From FEN-1297 sp963710735 (GTDB taxonomy: Bacteria > Bacteroidota > Ignavibacteria > Ignavibacteriales > Ignavibacteriaceae), in contig CAVQBN010000012.1 in assembly GCA_963710735.1 (NCBI GenBank), positions 183,993 to 247,992 of the forward strand: a stretch of 64,000 nt of DNA, in the 5' to 3' direction. The position numbers and the translations under genes were made by a program. Shown one piece after another: positions 55,528-64,000 of the stretch. Position 1 is the stretch's first letter; each line of letters opens with the position of its first letter. The notes under the pieces are model-generated. The model did no database searches. It had not been told where the DNA came from and was given only the letters and a program-made list of their open reading frames with translations.

Positions 55528-56901
55528 TTAATTACCTAATTGATTTCCCCTCTCGTCAACCTCAATAACTTCACCAAGCTTCAATTCATTTATTTGATTC
55601 ATAATTTTATCTTTTTCGCCTACAAGAACTGTAACAACCTGTTCCGGGGAAACATGTTTAACGGCGGCATCGTTTACATTTTCCATAGAAACGTTATTGA
55701 CGTTTTGTAAATATGTGTTAAAATAATTATCCGGCAGCGAATGTAAAATTATTCCGGCTAAATTGGTTGCTACTTGTTTATACGTTTCAAAATTGGCTGG
55801 AAATTTTCTAATAATTGATGACTTGGCAAATTCTAGTTCACTTGGCAGTACACCTTGTTTTATATTGCTTAATTCATTAAAAATTTCTTTTACTGCATTC
55901 CCGGTATTTTCCGATGACACAGATGTAGAAACATAAAAGTAAGCTTCGTTTTTATAATAATTAAACTGAGAGTGTGCGCCGTAAGTATAACCTTTTTTTT
56001 CCCTTAAATTTAAATTTATTCTGCTTGTAAACTGGCCTCCGAGAATTGTGTTTAGAATTGATTTAGAAAAATAATCACCATCATTTCTCTTTGCTGAATA
56101 ATGTCCCATCCGGATTTCTGTCTGTACCGAGTCCTTTTTATTTACAACATAAATCTTTGATAAATTATCTTTTCTCTGATACAAAATTTGAGGGGGGAGT
56201 GGAGAGGATTTCCAATCTTTAAAATATTTATTTAATTGTCCTTGAAGTTGACTTAAAGTTGTATCTCCGACAACAACTAAAGCTGAATTATTTGGATGGA
56301 TATATTTTAAGTAAAAGTTTTTTAAATCTTCTACAGAAATATTTTTTACATCCTCATCATAACCGATAGTTTGAGAAGCGTAAGGATTTTTATTTCCGAA
56401 TAAAAGTTTTTCAAAAACGGAATCGGCAATTTCGTCCGGCTCATCTTTAATCTGTAATATTCTTGTTATTACTTTTCTCTTTTCCCGTTCAAAATCTTGT
56501 TCGCTTAAATGAGGTTTTGTTAAGACCGTAGAAAATAATTCAAGCGATCTTTCGAAATTTTCCGACAAAGACTGAAGCGAAAAATAAATGCTGTCCTGAG
56601 TACTGTGCACACTAAAATTTGAGCCGAGACGGTCAAACTCATCGCTTAAAGCTAACGCATCGTAATTTCCTGCACCTTCATCTACAGCCATTGCAAATAA
56701 ATTTGAAGTCCCTTTTTTGCCGTCAGGATCGAAAGTGCTTCCTGCATTTACTATTAAATTTAACTGCACTAAAGGAAGTTTATTCTTTTGAATAAAATAT
56801 ACTTCTAAACCATTTTCGAGTTTAAATTTTTCAATTTTTGGCAGTGCAAATGTAATTTGACCGGATTCTTTCGGTTTAATGTTTCTATCCATTGTTTCCA
56901 T
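55528..56901 (-). CDS. M16-family protease-like subunit without the zinc motif
   Basis: 457 residues of the M16 (pitrilysin/MPP) fold. The zinc motif HxxEH is replaced by TSNLFAMAVDEGAGN, so it should be catalytically inactive. The rest of the fold is well kept (VVVGDTTLSQLQGQLNKYF, TRINLNLREKKGYTYGAHSQ, abbreviated). It follows the active M16 gene by 12 bases on the same strand, matching the active/inactive heterodimer pairs of bacterial M16B proteases. No signal peptide is visible in either. Confidence 0.9.
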   Translation of the reverse strand: METMDRNIKPKESGQITFALPKIEKFKLENGLEVYFIQKNKLPLVQLNLIVNAGSTFDPDGKKGTSNLFAMAVDEGAGNYDALALSDEFDRLGSNFSVHSTQDSIYFSLQSLSENFERSLELFSTVLTKPHLSEQDFEREKRKVITRILQIKDEPDEIADSVFEKLLFGNKNPYASQTIGYDEDVKNISVEDLKNFYLKYIHPNNSALVVVGDTTLSQLQGQLNKYFKDWKSSPLPPQILYQRKDNLSKIYVVNKKDSVQTEIRMGHYSAKRNDGDYFSKSILNTILGGQFTSRINLNLREKKGYTYGAHSQFNYYKNEAYFYVSTSVSSENTGNAVKEIFNELSNIKQGVLPSELEFAKSSIIRKFPANFETYKQVATNLAGIILHSLPDNYFNTYLQNVNNVSMENVNDAAVKHVSPEQVVTVLVGEKDKIMNQINELKLGEVIEVDERGNQLGN

Positions 56902-56913
56902 AATTAATTTCCT

Positions 56914-58176
56914 TTACGAATTTGGGATTACATTTAACTCAACATACGGCTTAGTTAAATATTTTTCCGCCACTCTTTTAATCCCTTCACTTTGAACATC
57001 TTCATATCTCTTTAAATCGAAATTAAATGAGTTAGGCTCATTTAAAAAGTAATTGTAAGAGTTAATTTGATCGGCTAAAGAATCAATATTCTGCATAGAA
57101 AAAATAAAACTTGACTTTATCCCGTTCTTGGATTTAATTAATTCTTCAGGAGTCACTCCTTCTTTTCTTATTTTATCAAGTTCATTAAATATTTCTTCTT
57201 TTAATTTATTTAATTTGACTCCCGGTTTAGCTGTTGCAACTATAAAAAAGAATCCTGCAAACTTTCCTGAGAACTGATACGCAGAAATATCCTGAGCAAG
57301 TTCTTTATCAAAAACTATATTTTTATATAATCTTGAATTTTTAGAACCGGCAAGAATATCTGATAGTATATCCAATTCCGCATCATCTTCACTGTAAGCA
57401 ATATCAGAATGCCAGCCAATATAAATCCGTTCAAGCTGAACTTTGTCTTTATGAGTAAGAAAGATATTTTCTTTTAGAGCAGGAGCAATTACCGGTTTTA
57501 TTGCAGTATGATTATTACCCGGAATATTACCGAAATATTTTTCAATTAGTTCTTTCGTCTTTGAATTATCGAAGTCCCCGGCAATTGCCAATGAAGCATT
57601 TGAAGGAGAATAATATTTTGTAAAAAATGAAGAAACATCTTCAAGTGTATAGCTTGATATATCGGGTATATACCCGATTGTAGGCCAGCTGTAAGGATGC
57701 TCTTTAGGAAAGAGATTTGATAAAAGCATTTCCCAGGCAAGCCCGTAAGGCTGGTTATCATATCGTTCCAGCCTTTCATTTTTAACAACACCAATTTGAT
57801 TGTCTAATTTTTCCTGGGTCAGCGCAGGCAGAAAATATCCCATTCTATCAGATTCCAGCCAAAGAACAAGTTCCAAAAAATTTGACGGCACTTTTTCATA
57901 ATAATTAGTTCTGTCAAAACTTGTTGAACCGTTTAAGTTTCCGCCGGCTTCTTGTATAAATTTAAAATGCATTTCCTTCTGCACATGTTCCGATCCTTGA
58001 AACATCATGTGCTCAAATAAATGTGCTATACCGGTTTTGCCTCTTTTTTCATTAGCAGAACCGACTTTATACCAAATATTTGCAGCAACCAATGGAAGGG
58101 TATCATCTTTATAAAGAATTACTTCAAGGCCGTTCTTCAGCTTATACTTTTCGTATTCAATGTTTAATATGTTCAT
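56914..58176 (-). CDS. M16-family zinc metallopeptidase (active subunit)
   Basis: 420 residues. The inverted zinc motif is HLFEH (residues 52-56, in GIAHLFEHMMFQGSEH), and the third ligand Glu falls in VKNERLERYDNQPYG. The second M16 domain follows (residues about 180-360). It should cleave peptides, probably in complex with the zinc-less partner encoded 12 bases downstream. No export signal is apparent. A terminator separates it from the signal peptidase genes upstream. Confidence 0.93.
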   Translation of the reverse strand: MNILNIEYEKYKLKNGLEVILYKDDTLPLVAANIWYKVGSANEKRGKTGIAHLFEHMMFQGSEHVQKEMHFKFIQEAGGNLNGSTSFDRTNYYEKVPSNFLELVLWLESDRMGYFLPALTQEKLDNQIGVVKNERLERYDNQPYGLAWEMLLSNLFPKEHPYSWPTIGYIPDISSYTLEDVSSFFTKYYSPSNASLAIAGDFDNSKTKELIEKYFGNIPGNNHTAIKPVIAPALKENIFLTHKDKVQLERIYIGWHSDIAYSEDDAELDILSDILAGSKNSRLYKNIVFDKELAQDISAYQFSGKFAGFFFIVATAKPGVKLNKLKEEIFNELDKIRKEGVTPEELIKSKNGIKSSFIFSMQNIDSLADQINSYNYFLNEPNSFNFDLKRYEDVQSEGIKRVAEKYLTKPYVELNVIPNS

Positions 58177-58198
58177 AATTCATAATTATTTTTTAAGG

Positions 58199-58224
58199 AA
58201 AAAGGGCAGGATAGTCCCGCCCTT
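58199..58224 (-). terminator. Intrinsic terminator of the gatB-lepB transcript
   Basis: On the minus strand a 9-bp stem (AAGGGCGGG with CCTGCCCTT, one G-T pair, loop ACTAT) followed by a T run. It lies 34 bases after the stop of the second signal peptidase gene and before the M16 start. Confidence 0.82.
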
Positions 58225-58258
58225 CAATTAATTTACGATTAAATTTAATTAAAAACTT

Positions 58259-59194
58259 TTAATGCAAAAGTTTTAAAATTCTATCCGGCCGGATCGATCC
58301 GATTAATTTAAAGAAATTAATAAATGGTATATCTCTGTTCCATGAGAATAGGACGATAAACGCTTCGCCTTCTATATTGTCGCTGGGAACGAATCCCCAA
58401 TAACGGCTGTCGGCGCTGTCGTCACGGTTATCTCCCATCATAAAATAATAATCTTTTTTAAATGTATAGGAAGTAACAGGTTTCCCTTCAATGGTCACAA
58501 TACCATTATTTACTGCAACAACTCGTTTACCATATTCGCGATCAATAATTATTTCCCATTGTTCCACACTGTTTGTATTTAATTGAATTGTATAACCTTT
58601 TTTAGGGACAATTATTGGCCCATAATTATCTTCATTCCATTGCATTCCTCTCGGGAAAATATCAGGGTTAACCATACTTGCAGGTTTAGTGTAAGGTTCC
58701 ATATACAAAATATGCGGTGGAATCCAAAATTGTTTGTGGTTTACATAGACAACTTTATTTATTACCTGGATTGTGTCTCCGGGAAGTCCGATGCAGCGTT
58801 TTACGTAATTTACACCCAGCTCTTTTGCTTTTAAAAGATCTCTGTCGCCCGGGTATTCAAAAACAACAATATCTTTCCTATGAACTTTACGCAGTGCCGG
58901 TAACCTGAAGTGAGGTATTTCTATCTGGGTGAATGGAATATATTTGGGTGATTCGGAGCCGTATACAAATTTATTTACCAATACAAAATCACCGACAAGG
59001 ATTGTATCCTCCATTGAACCGGTAGGAATTCTTGTATTTTGAACGATGAATGTGATTATAAAAAAAGCGGCAATTGCAGCAAAAATCAATGATTCAATAA
59101 ATTCCTTTGCTTTTTCCTTTTGTGTTTTTGGCCGTTTCTCTTCTTCTTCAGATTTAATTCCTAAAAATCTCTTTAAGCCGCTTTTAAATGACAA
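58259..59194 (-). CDS. lepB: Signal peptidase I, copy 1
   Basis: 311 residues. Cleaves signal peptides from exported proteins at the outer face of the inner membrane. A basic cytoplasmic N-terminus, one membrane helix (about 36-52), then the catalytic Ser 60 in PTGSMEDTI, the general-base Lys 132 in YVKRCIGLPGDT, and the conserved MGDNRDDSADSRYWG box. Long loops between the boxes, as in Bacteroidota-type LepB. Second of two tandem copies with the same length and mostly the same sequence; the gap between them is 155 bases. Confidence 0.95.
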   Translation of the reverse strand: MSFKSGLKRFLGIKSEEEEKRPKTQKEKAKEFIESLIFAAIAAFFIITFIVQNTRIPTGSMEDTILVGDFVLVNKFVYGSESPKYIPFTQIEIPHFRLPALRKVHRKDIVVFEYPGDRDLLKAKELGVNYVKRCIGLPGDTIQVINKVVYVNHKQFWIPPHILYMEPYTKPASMVNPDIFPRGMQWNEDNYGPIIVPKKGYTIQLNTNSVEQWEIIIDREYGKRVVAVNNGIVTIEGKPVTSYTFKKDYYFMMGDNRDDSADSRYWGFVPSDNIEGEAFIVLFSWNRDIPFINFFKLIGSIRPDRILKLLH

Positions 59195-59349
59195 TTTATT
59201 TCTCCAAAAGTGAAAGTATTAAATAATAATTACAGTAATAATTTAAATTTAGGTAAAAATTAGCCCATTCCAAGTATTTAAGATCAAAATGAATATACTG
59301 CGTTTCTTAATTCGAAGTCAGTTTAAGGATTTGCAGCTAAATCAGAATA

Positions 59350-60285
59350 CTAATGTAAAAGTAATAAAATTCTGTCAGGTCTTATAGAACCTATCAGCCT
59401 AAAAAAATCTGTGAAAGGAATATCTCTATCCCATGAAAACAAAGTTATAAAAGCTTCGGCTTCAACATTATCTCTTGGAACGAAACCCCAATAACGACTG
59501 TCCCAGCTTTCGTCCCGGTTATCACCCATCATAAAGTAATAATTCTTTTTAAAAGTGTATGAAGTGACCGGTTTCCCTTCTATTTTCACAACGCCGTTTT
59601 GTACTGAAACAACTTTCTTTCCATATTCACGGTCAATCGTAATTTCCCATTGTCCGACATTATAAATATTTAAGGGAATTGTGTAGCCTTTTTTAGGAAC
59701 AACCAACGGACCGTAATTGTCCGGATTCCATGGCATTCCTTTTGGGAAAATATCCGGACTTGTAATCTCTTTAGGAGTAGATTCATAATTGGTATAAAGT
59801 ATGTGTGCTGGAATCGGAAATTGTTTATGATTTACATACACAACTCTGTTAATTACCTGAATTGTATCACCCGGAATTCCGATGCATCTTTTTACATAGC
59901 TAACTCCCAGAGTTCCGGCCTTTACTACGTCACGGCCGCCGGGAAATTCAAAAACTACAATATCATTTCTATGGGGATCTTTTAGTGCAGGAAGCCGGAA
60001 GTGTGGAATAGCGATTTGTGTAAAAGGAATATACCTGGGAGATTCTGATCCGTAAATGAATTTATTTATTAGAACAAAATCACCAACAAGAATAGTATCT
60101 TCCATCGAGCCTGTCGGTATCCTTGTATTTTGTACGACAAAAGTAATAATAAAGAAAGCGGCAACAGCGGCAAATAATAAAGACCCGATGAATTCCTTAA
60201 CTTTTTCCTTTGGAGTTTTTGGCTTTTGGCCTTCTTCTTCGGATTTTGCGGCAAAAATTTTTTTAATACTTTCTTTAAATGCCAA
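59350..60285 (-). CDS. lepB: Signal peptidase I, copy 2
   Basis: 311 residues, the same architecture as the copy downstream: membrane helix (about 36-52), catalytic Ser in PTGSMEDTI, Lys in YVKRCIGIPGDT and the MGDNRDESWDSRYWG box. The differences cluster in the middle loops (for example YTNYESTPKEIT against YMEPYTKPASM) and near the MGDNR box. Both copies keep all catalytic residues, so they may differ in substrate preference. It lies 29 bases after gatB on the same strand. Confidence 0.95.
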   Translation of the reverse strand: MAFKESIKKIFAAKSEEEGQKPKTPKEKVKEFIGSLLFAAVAAFFIITFVVQNTRIPTGSMEDTILVGDFVLINKFIYGSESPRYIPFTQIAIPHFRLPALKDPHRNDIVVFEFPGGRDVVKAGTLGVSYVKRCIGIPGDTIQVINRVVYVNHKQFPIPAHILYTNYESTPKEITSPDIFPKGMPWNPDNYGPLVVPKKGYTIPLNIYNVGQWEITIDREYGKKVVSVQNGVVKIEGKPVTSYTFKKNYYFMMGDNRDESWDSRYWGFVPRDNVEAEAFITLFSWDRDIPFTDFFRLIGSIRPDRILLLLH

Positions 60286-60314
60286 TGATTACTCCACAAT
60301 AGGAATTAAAATAT

Positions 60315-61763
60315 TCAATTATTTTTTAGAGCTCCCAATTTATCTTTTAGAATTTTATTTACTATTTGAGGATTCGCTTTCCCTTTCGTTTCCCGCATTA
60401 CCTGGCCGACAAAGAATCCAAATACTTTTTCTTCACCATCGATAAATTGCTTTACCTGTTTTTGATTATTATTTAATATTTGTTCAATTGCATTTTCAAT
60501 TTCAGAAGAATCGGAAATTTGTACGAGATTTTTCTCTTTTACGATTACTGACGGCTTTTTATTTTCTTTAAGCATTATTGGGAAAACATCTTTCGCAATT
60601 TTTCCGCTTATCGTTCCGTTTTTAATAAGATTTATTAATTCTCCTAAATTTTCCGCCGGAACAGAAAATTCTTTTATATCTATTTTCTCTTCATTTATAA
60701 TTTTTAAAACATCAGTCATTATCCAGTTGCTTGCTGATTTAAAATCGTCTGTTACTTCTGCGACTTTTTCATAATAATCTGCGGTGGATTTTGTCTGAGT
60801 TAAAATATCTGCATCATATTTGGGAATATTATATTGAGTTATAAATCTTTCTTTTCTTAAATCAGGAAGTTCAGGCAATCCTTTTGAAATCTCATTTTTC
60901 CATTCATCATTAACAATAACGGGTACTAAATCCGGATCGGGGAAATATCTGTAATCATGAGCTTCTTCCTTACTCCTCATTGATGATGCTTCATTTAAAT
61001 CTGCATTCCACAGTAGAGTTTCCTGAACAACTTTTCCGCCGTCTTCAATAATTTCAATTTGTCTTTCTATCTCATAGGTTAAAGCTTTTTCAACGTTCCT
61101 AAACGAATTCATATTTTTAATTTCGGTTTTAGTACCGAGCTTTTCTTCACCTTTTAACCTGACAGAAACATTTGCATCGCATCTAAGCGAACCTTCTTCC
61201 ATGTTGCCGTCGCATATTCCCAAATACTGCACGATCTGTTTAATCTTTGTTAAGTAAAGATATGCTTCTACGGGAGTTCTCATATCAGGTTCGCTGACAA
61301 TTTCCATTAAAGGAACTCCGCAGCGATTTACATCAACTAAAGTATCATAAGATTGATCATGAATAGATTTCCCTGCATCTTCTTCCATGTGAATTCGAGT
61401 AATTCCAATTCTTTTGACTTGTCCTTCCGGAAGAGTTACATCGATATGTCCGAATTCGCAGATTGGTTCTTCGTATTGTGAAATTTGATAACCTTTCGGC
61501 AGATCAGGATAAAAATAATTTTTTCTTGCAAAAATAGATTTTTCATTTATTGTACAGTTGGTTGCAAGTCCCATCAGTACGGTAAACTCAACAACTTTTT
61601 TATTTAATACAGGAAGAACTCCGGGATGACCGAGACATACCGGGCAGACATTGCTGTTTGGTTCATTCCCGAATTTTGTTGAGCATCCGCAGAATGCTTT
61701 GGATTCGGTTAATAATTGGGCATGTACTTCAAGACCAATTACGGCTTCGTATTTATCGTTCAT
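60315..61763 (-). CDS. gatB: Aspartyl/glutamyl-tRNA(Asn/Gln) amidotransferase subunit B
   Basis: 482 residues, complete. GatB phosphorylates and transamidates Glu-tRNA(Gln) or Asp-tRNA(Asn) together with GatA and GatC. Motifs: IGLEVHAQLLTESKAFC, CPVCLGHPGVLPVLNK, FYPDLPKGYQISQYEEPI, EEDAGKSIHD, DVNRCGVPLMEIVSEPD, SLRCDANVSVR, and the C-terminal YqeY-like helical domain ending in GQVMRETKGKANPQIV. gatA and gatC are not within the window. It heads the gatB-lepB-lepB unit. Confidence 0.97.
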   Translation of the reverse strand: MNDKYEAVIGLEVHAQLLTESKAFCGCSTKFGNEPNSNVCPVCLGHPGVLPVLNKKVVEFTVLMGLATNCTINEKSIFARKNYFYPDLPKGYQISQYEEPICEFGHIDVTLPEGQVKRIGITRIHMEEDAGKSIHDQSYDTLVDVNRCGVPLMEIVSEPDMRTPVEAYLYLTKIKQIVQYLGICDGNMEEGSLRCDANVSVRLKGEEKLGTKTEIKNMNSFRNVEKALTYEIERQIEIIEDGGKVVQETLLWNADLNEASSMRSKEEAHDYRYFPDPDLVPVIVNDEWKNEISKGLPELPDLRKERFITQYNIPKYDADILTQTKSTADYYEKVAEVTDDFKSASNWIMTDVLKIINEEKIDIKEFSVPAENLGELINLIKNGTISGKIAKDVFPIMLKENKKPSVIVKEKNLVQISDSSEIENAIEQILNNNQKQVKQFIDGEEKVFGFFVGQVMRETKGKANPQIVNKILKDKLGALKNN

Positions 61764-62159
61764 TTTGATTTTTTTGATTTTCGAATTTCAAATATAAAAA
61801 AGAAATGGTACATATAGAAAGACTAAAACTAATTTTAAAAATGTGAATGTCCTCGGCATATCAGTCCCATCTTTAAAAAAAAATTTAAGAAAAATTTTAG
61901 TTGTTTAAAGAAAATTATTTGAGTACATTGTTTCTAGAAAATGTTAAATAGCGGGAGAAAAATGGGAAGCAAGTCTAATTCAATCTTTTATTTTAAATAA
62001 TTTGATTATTATTTAATACTGCAATATTAATTCGGTGAAAGTATTATTAACATACTATGCAACGGACAATGCTTTAATATTCCTTATTTTTTATCAAATC
62101 TGTTTTTAACATTAAACGACGTATCAAGAAATTTTTTTATGTACAAATAAGGGCGAGTT
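61764..62159. other. Divergent intergenic region
   Basis: About 400 AT-rich bases between the gatB operon (leftward) and the T9SS cargo gene (rightward). No gene is supported. It must hold both promoters, but no single match stands out. Confidence 0.4.
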
Positions 62160-63479
62160 ATGAAAACAAAAACTGGTTTTGGGGTAATATGGATTATTAT
62201 ACTAACAATCATAGAAGCATTTTTCTCAAATTCCTATTGCCAGAAATTTAAATTAACAAATATAAACTCAACAGAATATTCTATAGATAGAATTGCACAA
62301 CAAGTGTATTTCAAAGACTTTTTTACAGATACTGTAAGAAGATTGAGTTTAAATAGTATGAATATTGAGAAAACAAATAAATTAGTTCTTTTACCTTTTT
62401 TTGCTAACAAACATCATTTTATTCTTTTTAGTAATAATACGAATTATGGAGACAGCAATAACAGTATATGTCTATACAATTTAGATAACAAATCTTATTA
62501 TCAAATTACGGATACTCTAAAGTTCATTGCTGGTTCAGAATATTATGGATCTTTTTCACCAAACGACAGTAATTTTATATTCCCCGGATTATATTTTGCG
62601 CTTAGTGATAGCTCACTCAATCCACTTAAAATAAATGTATCCGTTGATTACCAAACTAACGATGCATGGCCACAGTGGAGCAGCGACAGCAGTTTTGTTT
62701 TTTTGTCTTTTGAGAAAACGATAGCAGAATATTTTCTTAAATCGAAAAGGATAGATACATTAGTAACAGGAAATACCCGCATCTCTGGGTTTGCATATAA
62801 TATAAGACATAAAATTTTAGCTTACAGCAAATATGAAAACTATCCGGGTATATATTTTCATTGCCAGGATAAACAAATTGATACACTTGTATTTGGTACT
62901 ATAAGAGATGATTCCAGTTCTTTATGCTGGCGAGAGCCTATAACATTAGAAGCGCTTTGCTGGTCACCGGATGAAAGCAAGTTGGCATTTTTATATCGTC
63001 ATTTAACCAATCCTATTACCGGTATTTATGTGTACAATATAGATTCAAGTAAAATCTATCACGGCACAAATTGTTCAGATGGGGATGTAAAATATCATTT
63101 AACATGGGCTAATAACGATACGCTTATCTACGATAACGAATCAGAGAAAATGCTTTATGGAATTGATGTTTCTAATATTTATACTTCAGTAGAAATAATT
63201 AAAAGAAATATCGGACCGAATAAATTCATAATATCAAATTATCCCAATCCATTTAACCCATCAACCTTAATTCACTACGAAATGCCAAAAGATGGATTTA
63301 TTACTTTAAAGGTTTATGACATACTTGGAAATCTGGTAAAAACTTTGGTAAATCAATATCAACCGAAAGGAAGGTATGATATAAATTTCAATTCAGGTAA
63401 TCTTGCTAGCGGAGTTTATCTTTATCGATTGCAATCCGGCAATTTTATTTCAACAAAGAAGATGCTGCTGCTAAAGTAA
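62160..63479 (+). CDS. Secreted beta-propeller-like protein with type IX sorting domain
   Basis: 439 residues. A signal peptide (about 1-28) is followed by about 300 residues of repeated strands with SPNDSNFIF, WPQWSSDSSFVFLSF, LCWSPDESKLAFLYRH and LTWANNDTLIYDN, the spacing and 'WSxDxxxxxF' phrases of TolB/WD40-type propellers. The last 80 or so residues are a T9SS type A sorting domain: SNYPNPFNPSTLIHYEMPK, TLKVYDILGNLVKTL, SGVYLYRLQSG, KKMLLLK. It should reach the cell surface or medium. A strong terminator follows, so it is probably monocistronic. Confidence 0.82.
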   Translation: MKTKTGFGVIWIIILTIIEAFFSNSYCQKFKLTNINSTEYSIDRIAQQVYFKDFFTDTVRRLSLNSMNIEKTNKLVLLPFFANKHHFILFSNNTNYGDSNNSICLYNLDNKSYYQITDTLKFIAGSEYYGSFSPNDSNFIFPGLYFALSDSSLNPLKINVSVDYQTNDAWPQWSSDSSFVFLSFEKTIAEYFLKSKRIDTLVTGNTRISGFAYNIRHKILAYSKYENYPGIYFHCQDKQIDTLVFGTIRDDSSSLCWREPITLEALCWSPDESKLAFLYRHLTNPITGIYVYNIDSSKIYHGTNCSDGDVKYHLTWANNDTLIYDNESEKMLYGIDVSNIYTSVEIIKRNIGPNKFIISNYPNPFNPSTLIHYEMPKDGFITLKVYDILGNLVKTLVNQYQPKGRYDINFNSGNLASGVYLYRLQSGNFISTKKMLLLK

Positions 63480-63492
63480 TTTTTGCATTTTT

Positions 63493-63531
63493 AAGATACC
63501 CGGCTCTTCATTTTTAAACCGGGTATCTTTT
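63493..63531 (+). terminator. Intrinsic terminator of the T9SS cargo gene
   Basis: An 11-bp stem, AAGATACCCGG (63493-63503) with CCGGGTATCTT (63519-63529), loop of 15 bases, followed by TT. It lies 13 bases after the stop codon. Confidence 0.88.
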
Positions 63532-63845
63532 CATATTACATCATTTACTCCCTCAAATATGGATTTACCTCTTAATGGGCAGATTTTATATACAATATTG
63601 AGGCTATTCATAACATGTTACATCCATAGTTAAGAATTAGCCGTCGGGGGAAAGATTCATTCTACCTAATTTGAGGTTCATTCTTTTGTACGGTATATAT
63701 AAGTCTAAAATAATCAGATATATTAAATTTAATTTAGGTAGTAATTATTTTTTAAGATATTAAATCTTTCTTTATGAAATTTTCATTTAATTTTAAATAT
63801 AAAATCTATATTTATTTGGATATAAATTAATGCCGGAGAAATATT
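63532..63845. other. Leader region of the AcuI-like gene
   Basis: No gene in this stretch. A possible promoter lies at 63671-63699, leaving an AT-rich leader of about 146 bases. I see no riboswitch-like structure in it. Confidence 0.4.
63671..63699 (+). promoter_or_regulatory. Candidate promoter of the AcuI-like gene
   Basis: TTGAGG (63671-63676), 17-base spacer, TATATA (63694-63699). Moderate match to both boxes. Confidence 0.3.
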
Positions 63846-64000
63846 ATGCAGAGTAAAAAATTTAAAGCAATGATAGTAAAAGAGAAGGATGGGAAATTCA
63901 TCCGCGAAATCGATGAAAAATCTATTGATGAACTGCCGGAAGGTGATGTTTTAATCAGAGTAAAATATTCTTCATTAAATTATAAAGATGCATTATCTGC
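63846..64000 (+). CDS. YhdH/AcuI-family zinc-independent medium-chain reductase, N-terminal part (cut by window edge)
   Basis: The first 51 codons. FKAMIVKEKDGKF followed by LPEGDVLIRVKYSSLNYKDA is the conserved opening of the YhdH/YhfP quinone-oxidoreductase branch, whose best known member, AcuI, reduces acrylyl-CoA to propionyl-CoA with NADPH. GGAG lies upstream of the ATG. The gene runs off the right edge, so substrate residues cannot be checked. Confidence 0.8.
   Translation, partial: MQSKKFKAMIVKEKDGKFIREIDEKSIDELPEGDVLIRVKYSSLNYKDALS

Noticed and set aside
1..64000. CRISPR arrays, rRNA operons, prophage or complete insertion sequences
   Set aside because: No regularly spaced repeats, no rRNA-like blocks, and no transposase, integrase or phage structural genes were seen on either strand.

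Overview
The window is AT-rich bacterial chromosome that looks like the phylum Ignavibacteriota (Bacteroidota/Chlorobiota side). The main signs are two secreted proteins with C-terminal type IX secretion sorting domains of the 'NYPNPFNP ... GxYLYRI ... KKMxLLK' type, a short THX/S31 ribosomal protein gene, separate secD and secF genes, frequent TTG starts behind good Shine-Dalgarno sites, and many small secreted proteins of unknown function. I see no rRNA, tRNA, CRISPR array or intact transposase.

Layout. 1-600: start of purA, and a lone STAS anti-anti-sigma gene ending in a clear terminator. 940-3101: an ECF sigma factor overlapping a large membrane anti-sigma-like protein. 3370-10584: a partner-switching cluster, with a 7TM-GAF-PP2C phosphatase, a STAS protein, an RsbW-like kinase, a GAF-GAF-PP2C phosphatase and a PDZ-membrane-GAF-PP2C phosphatase that is split by a frameshift. 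10.6-20 kb: an accessory stretch of small secreted, lipoprotein and membrane proteins, several of them broken, plus a HEPN-like protein. 20-24 kb: an alpha/beta hydrolase, the THX ribosomal protein, a broken glycosyltransferase and a metallophosphoesterase. 24.4-27.6 kb: secD-secF. 27.7-31 kb: a nucleoside salvage operon (cdd-tdk-nupC-punA) with nupC frameshifted. 31-33 kb: a methyltransferase and a broken GT2 glycosyltransferase. 33-36.6 kb: floA - unknown - UvrD helicase, with overlapping genes. 37-42 kb: clpC, then pterin dehydratase-TPR-pyrE and a fourth PP2C phosphatase. 43-50 kb: an aldehyde dehydrogenase and two large PAS histidine kinases. 50-55.5 kb: truA, an SDR, membrane proteins, an outer-membrane-like protein and an enoyl-CoA hydratase. 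55.5-61.8 kb: an M16 protease pair, tandem signal peptidase I genes and gatB. 62-64 kb: a secreted beta-propeller-like protein and the start of a YhdH/AcuI-type reductase.

How it fits together. The strongest theme is signal transduction by protein phosphorylation: four SpoIIE-type PP2C phosphatases, two STAS antagonists, one RsbW-type kinase, an ECF sigma/anti-sigma pair and two multi-PAS histidine kinases, with no DNA-binding response regulator and no SigB-type sigma factor beside them. The second theme is the envelope: SecDF, two signal peptidases, floA, M16 proteases and T9SS cargo. 

Nine genes or gene pairs carry frameshifts or in-frame stops, often at short homopolymers. Some pairs of indels lie less than 200 bases apart. 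From sequence alone I cannot tell real gene decay from assembly error, so each case is marked. Everything here was read by eye from the sequence; no database search or alignment was run.
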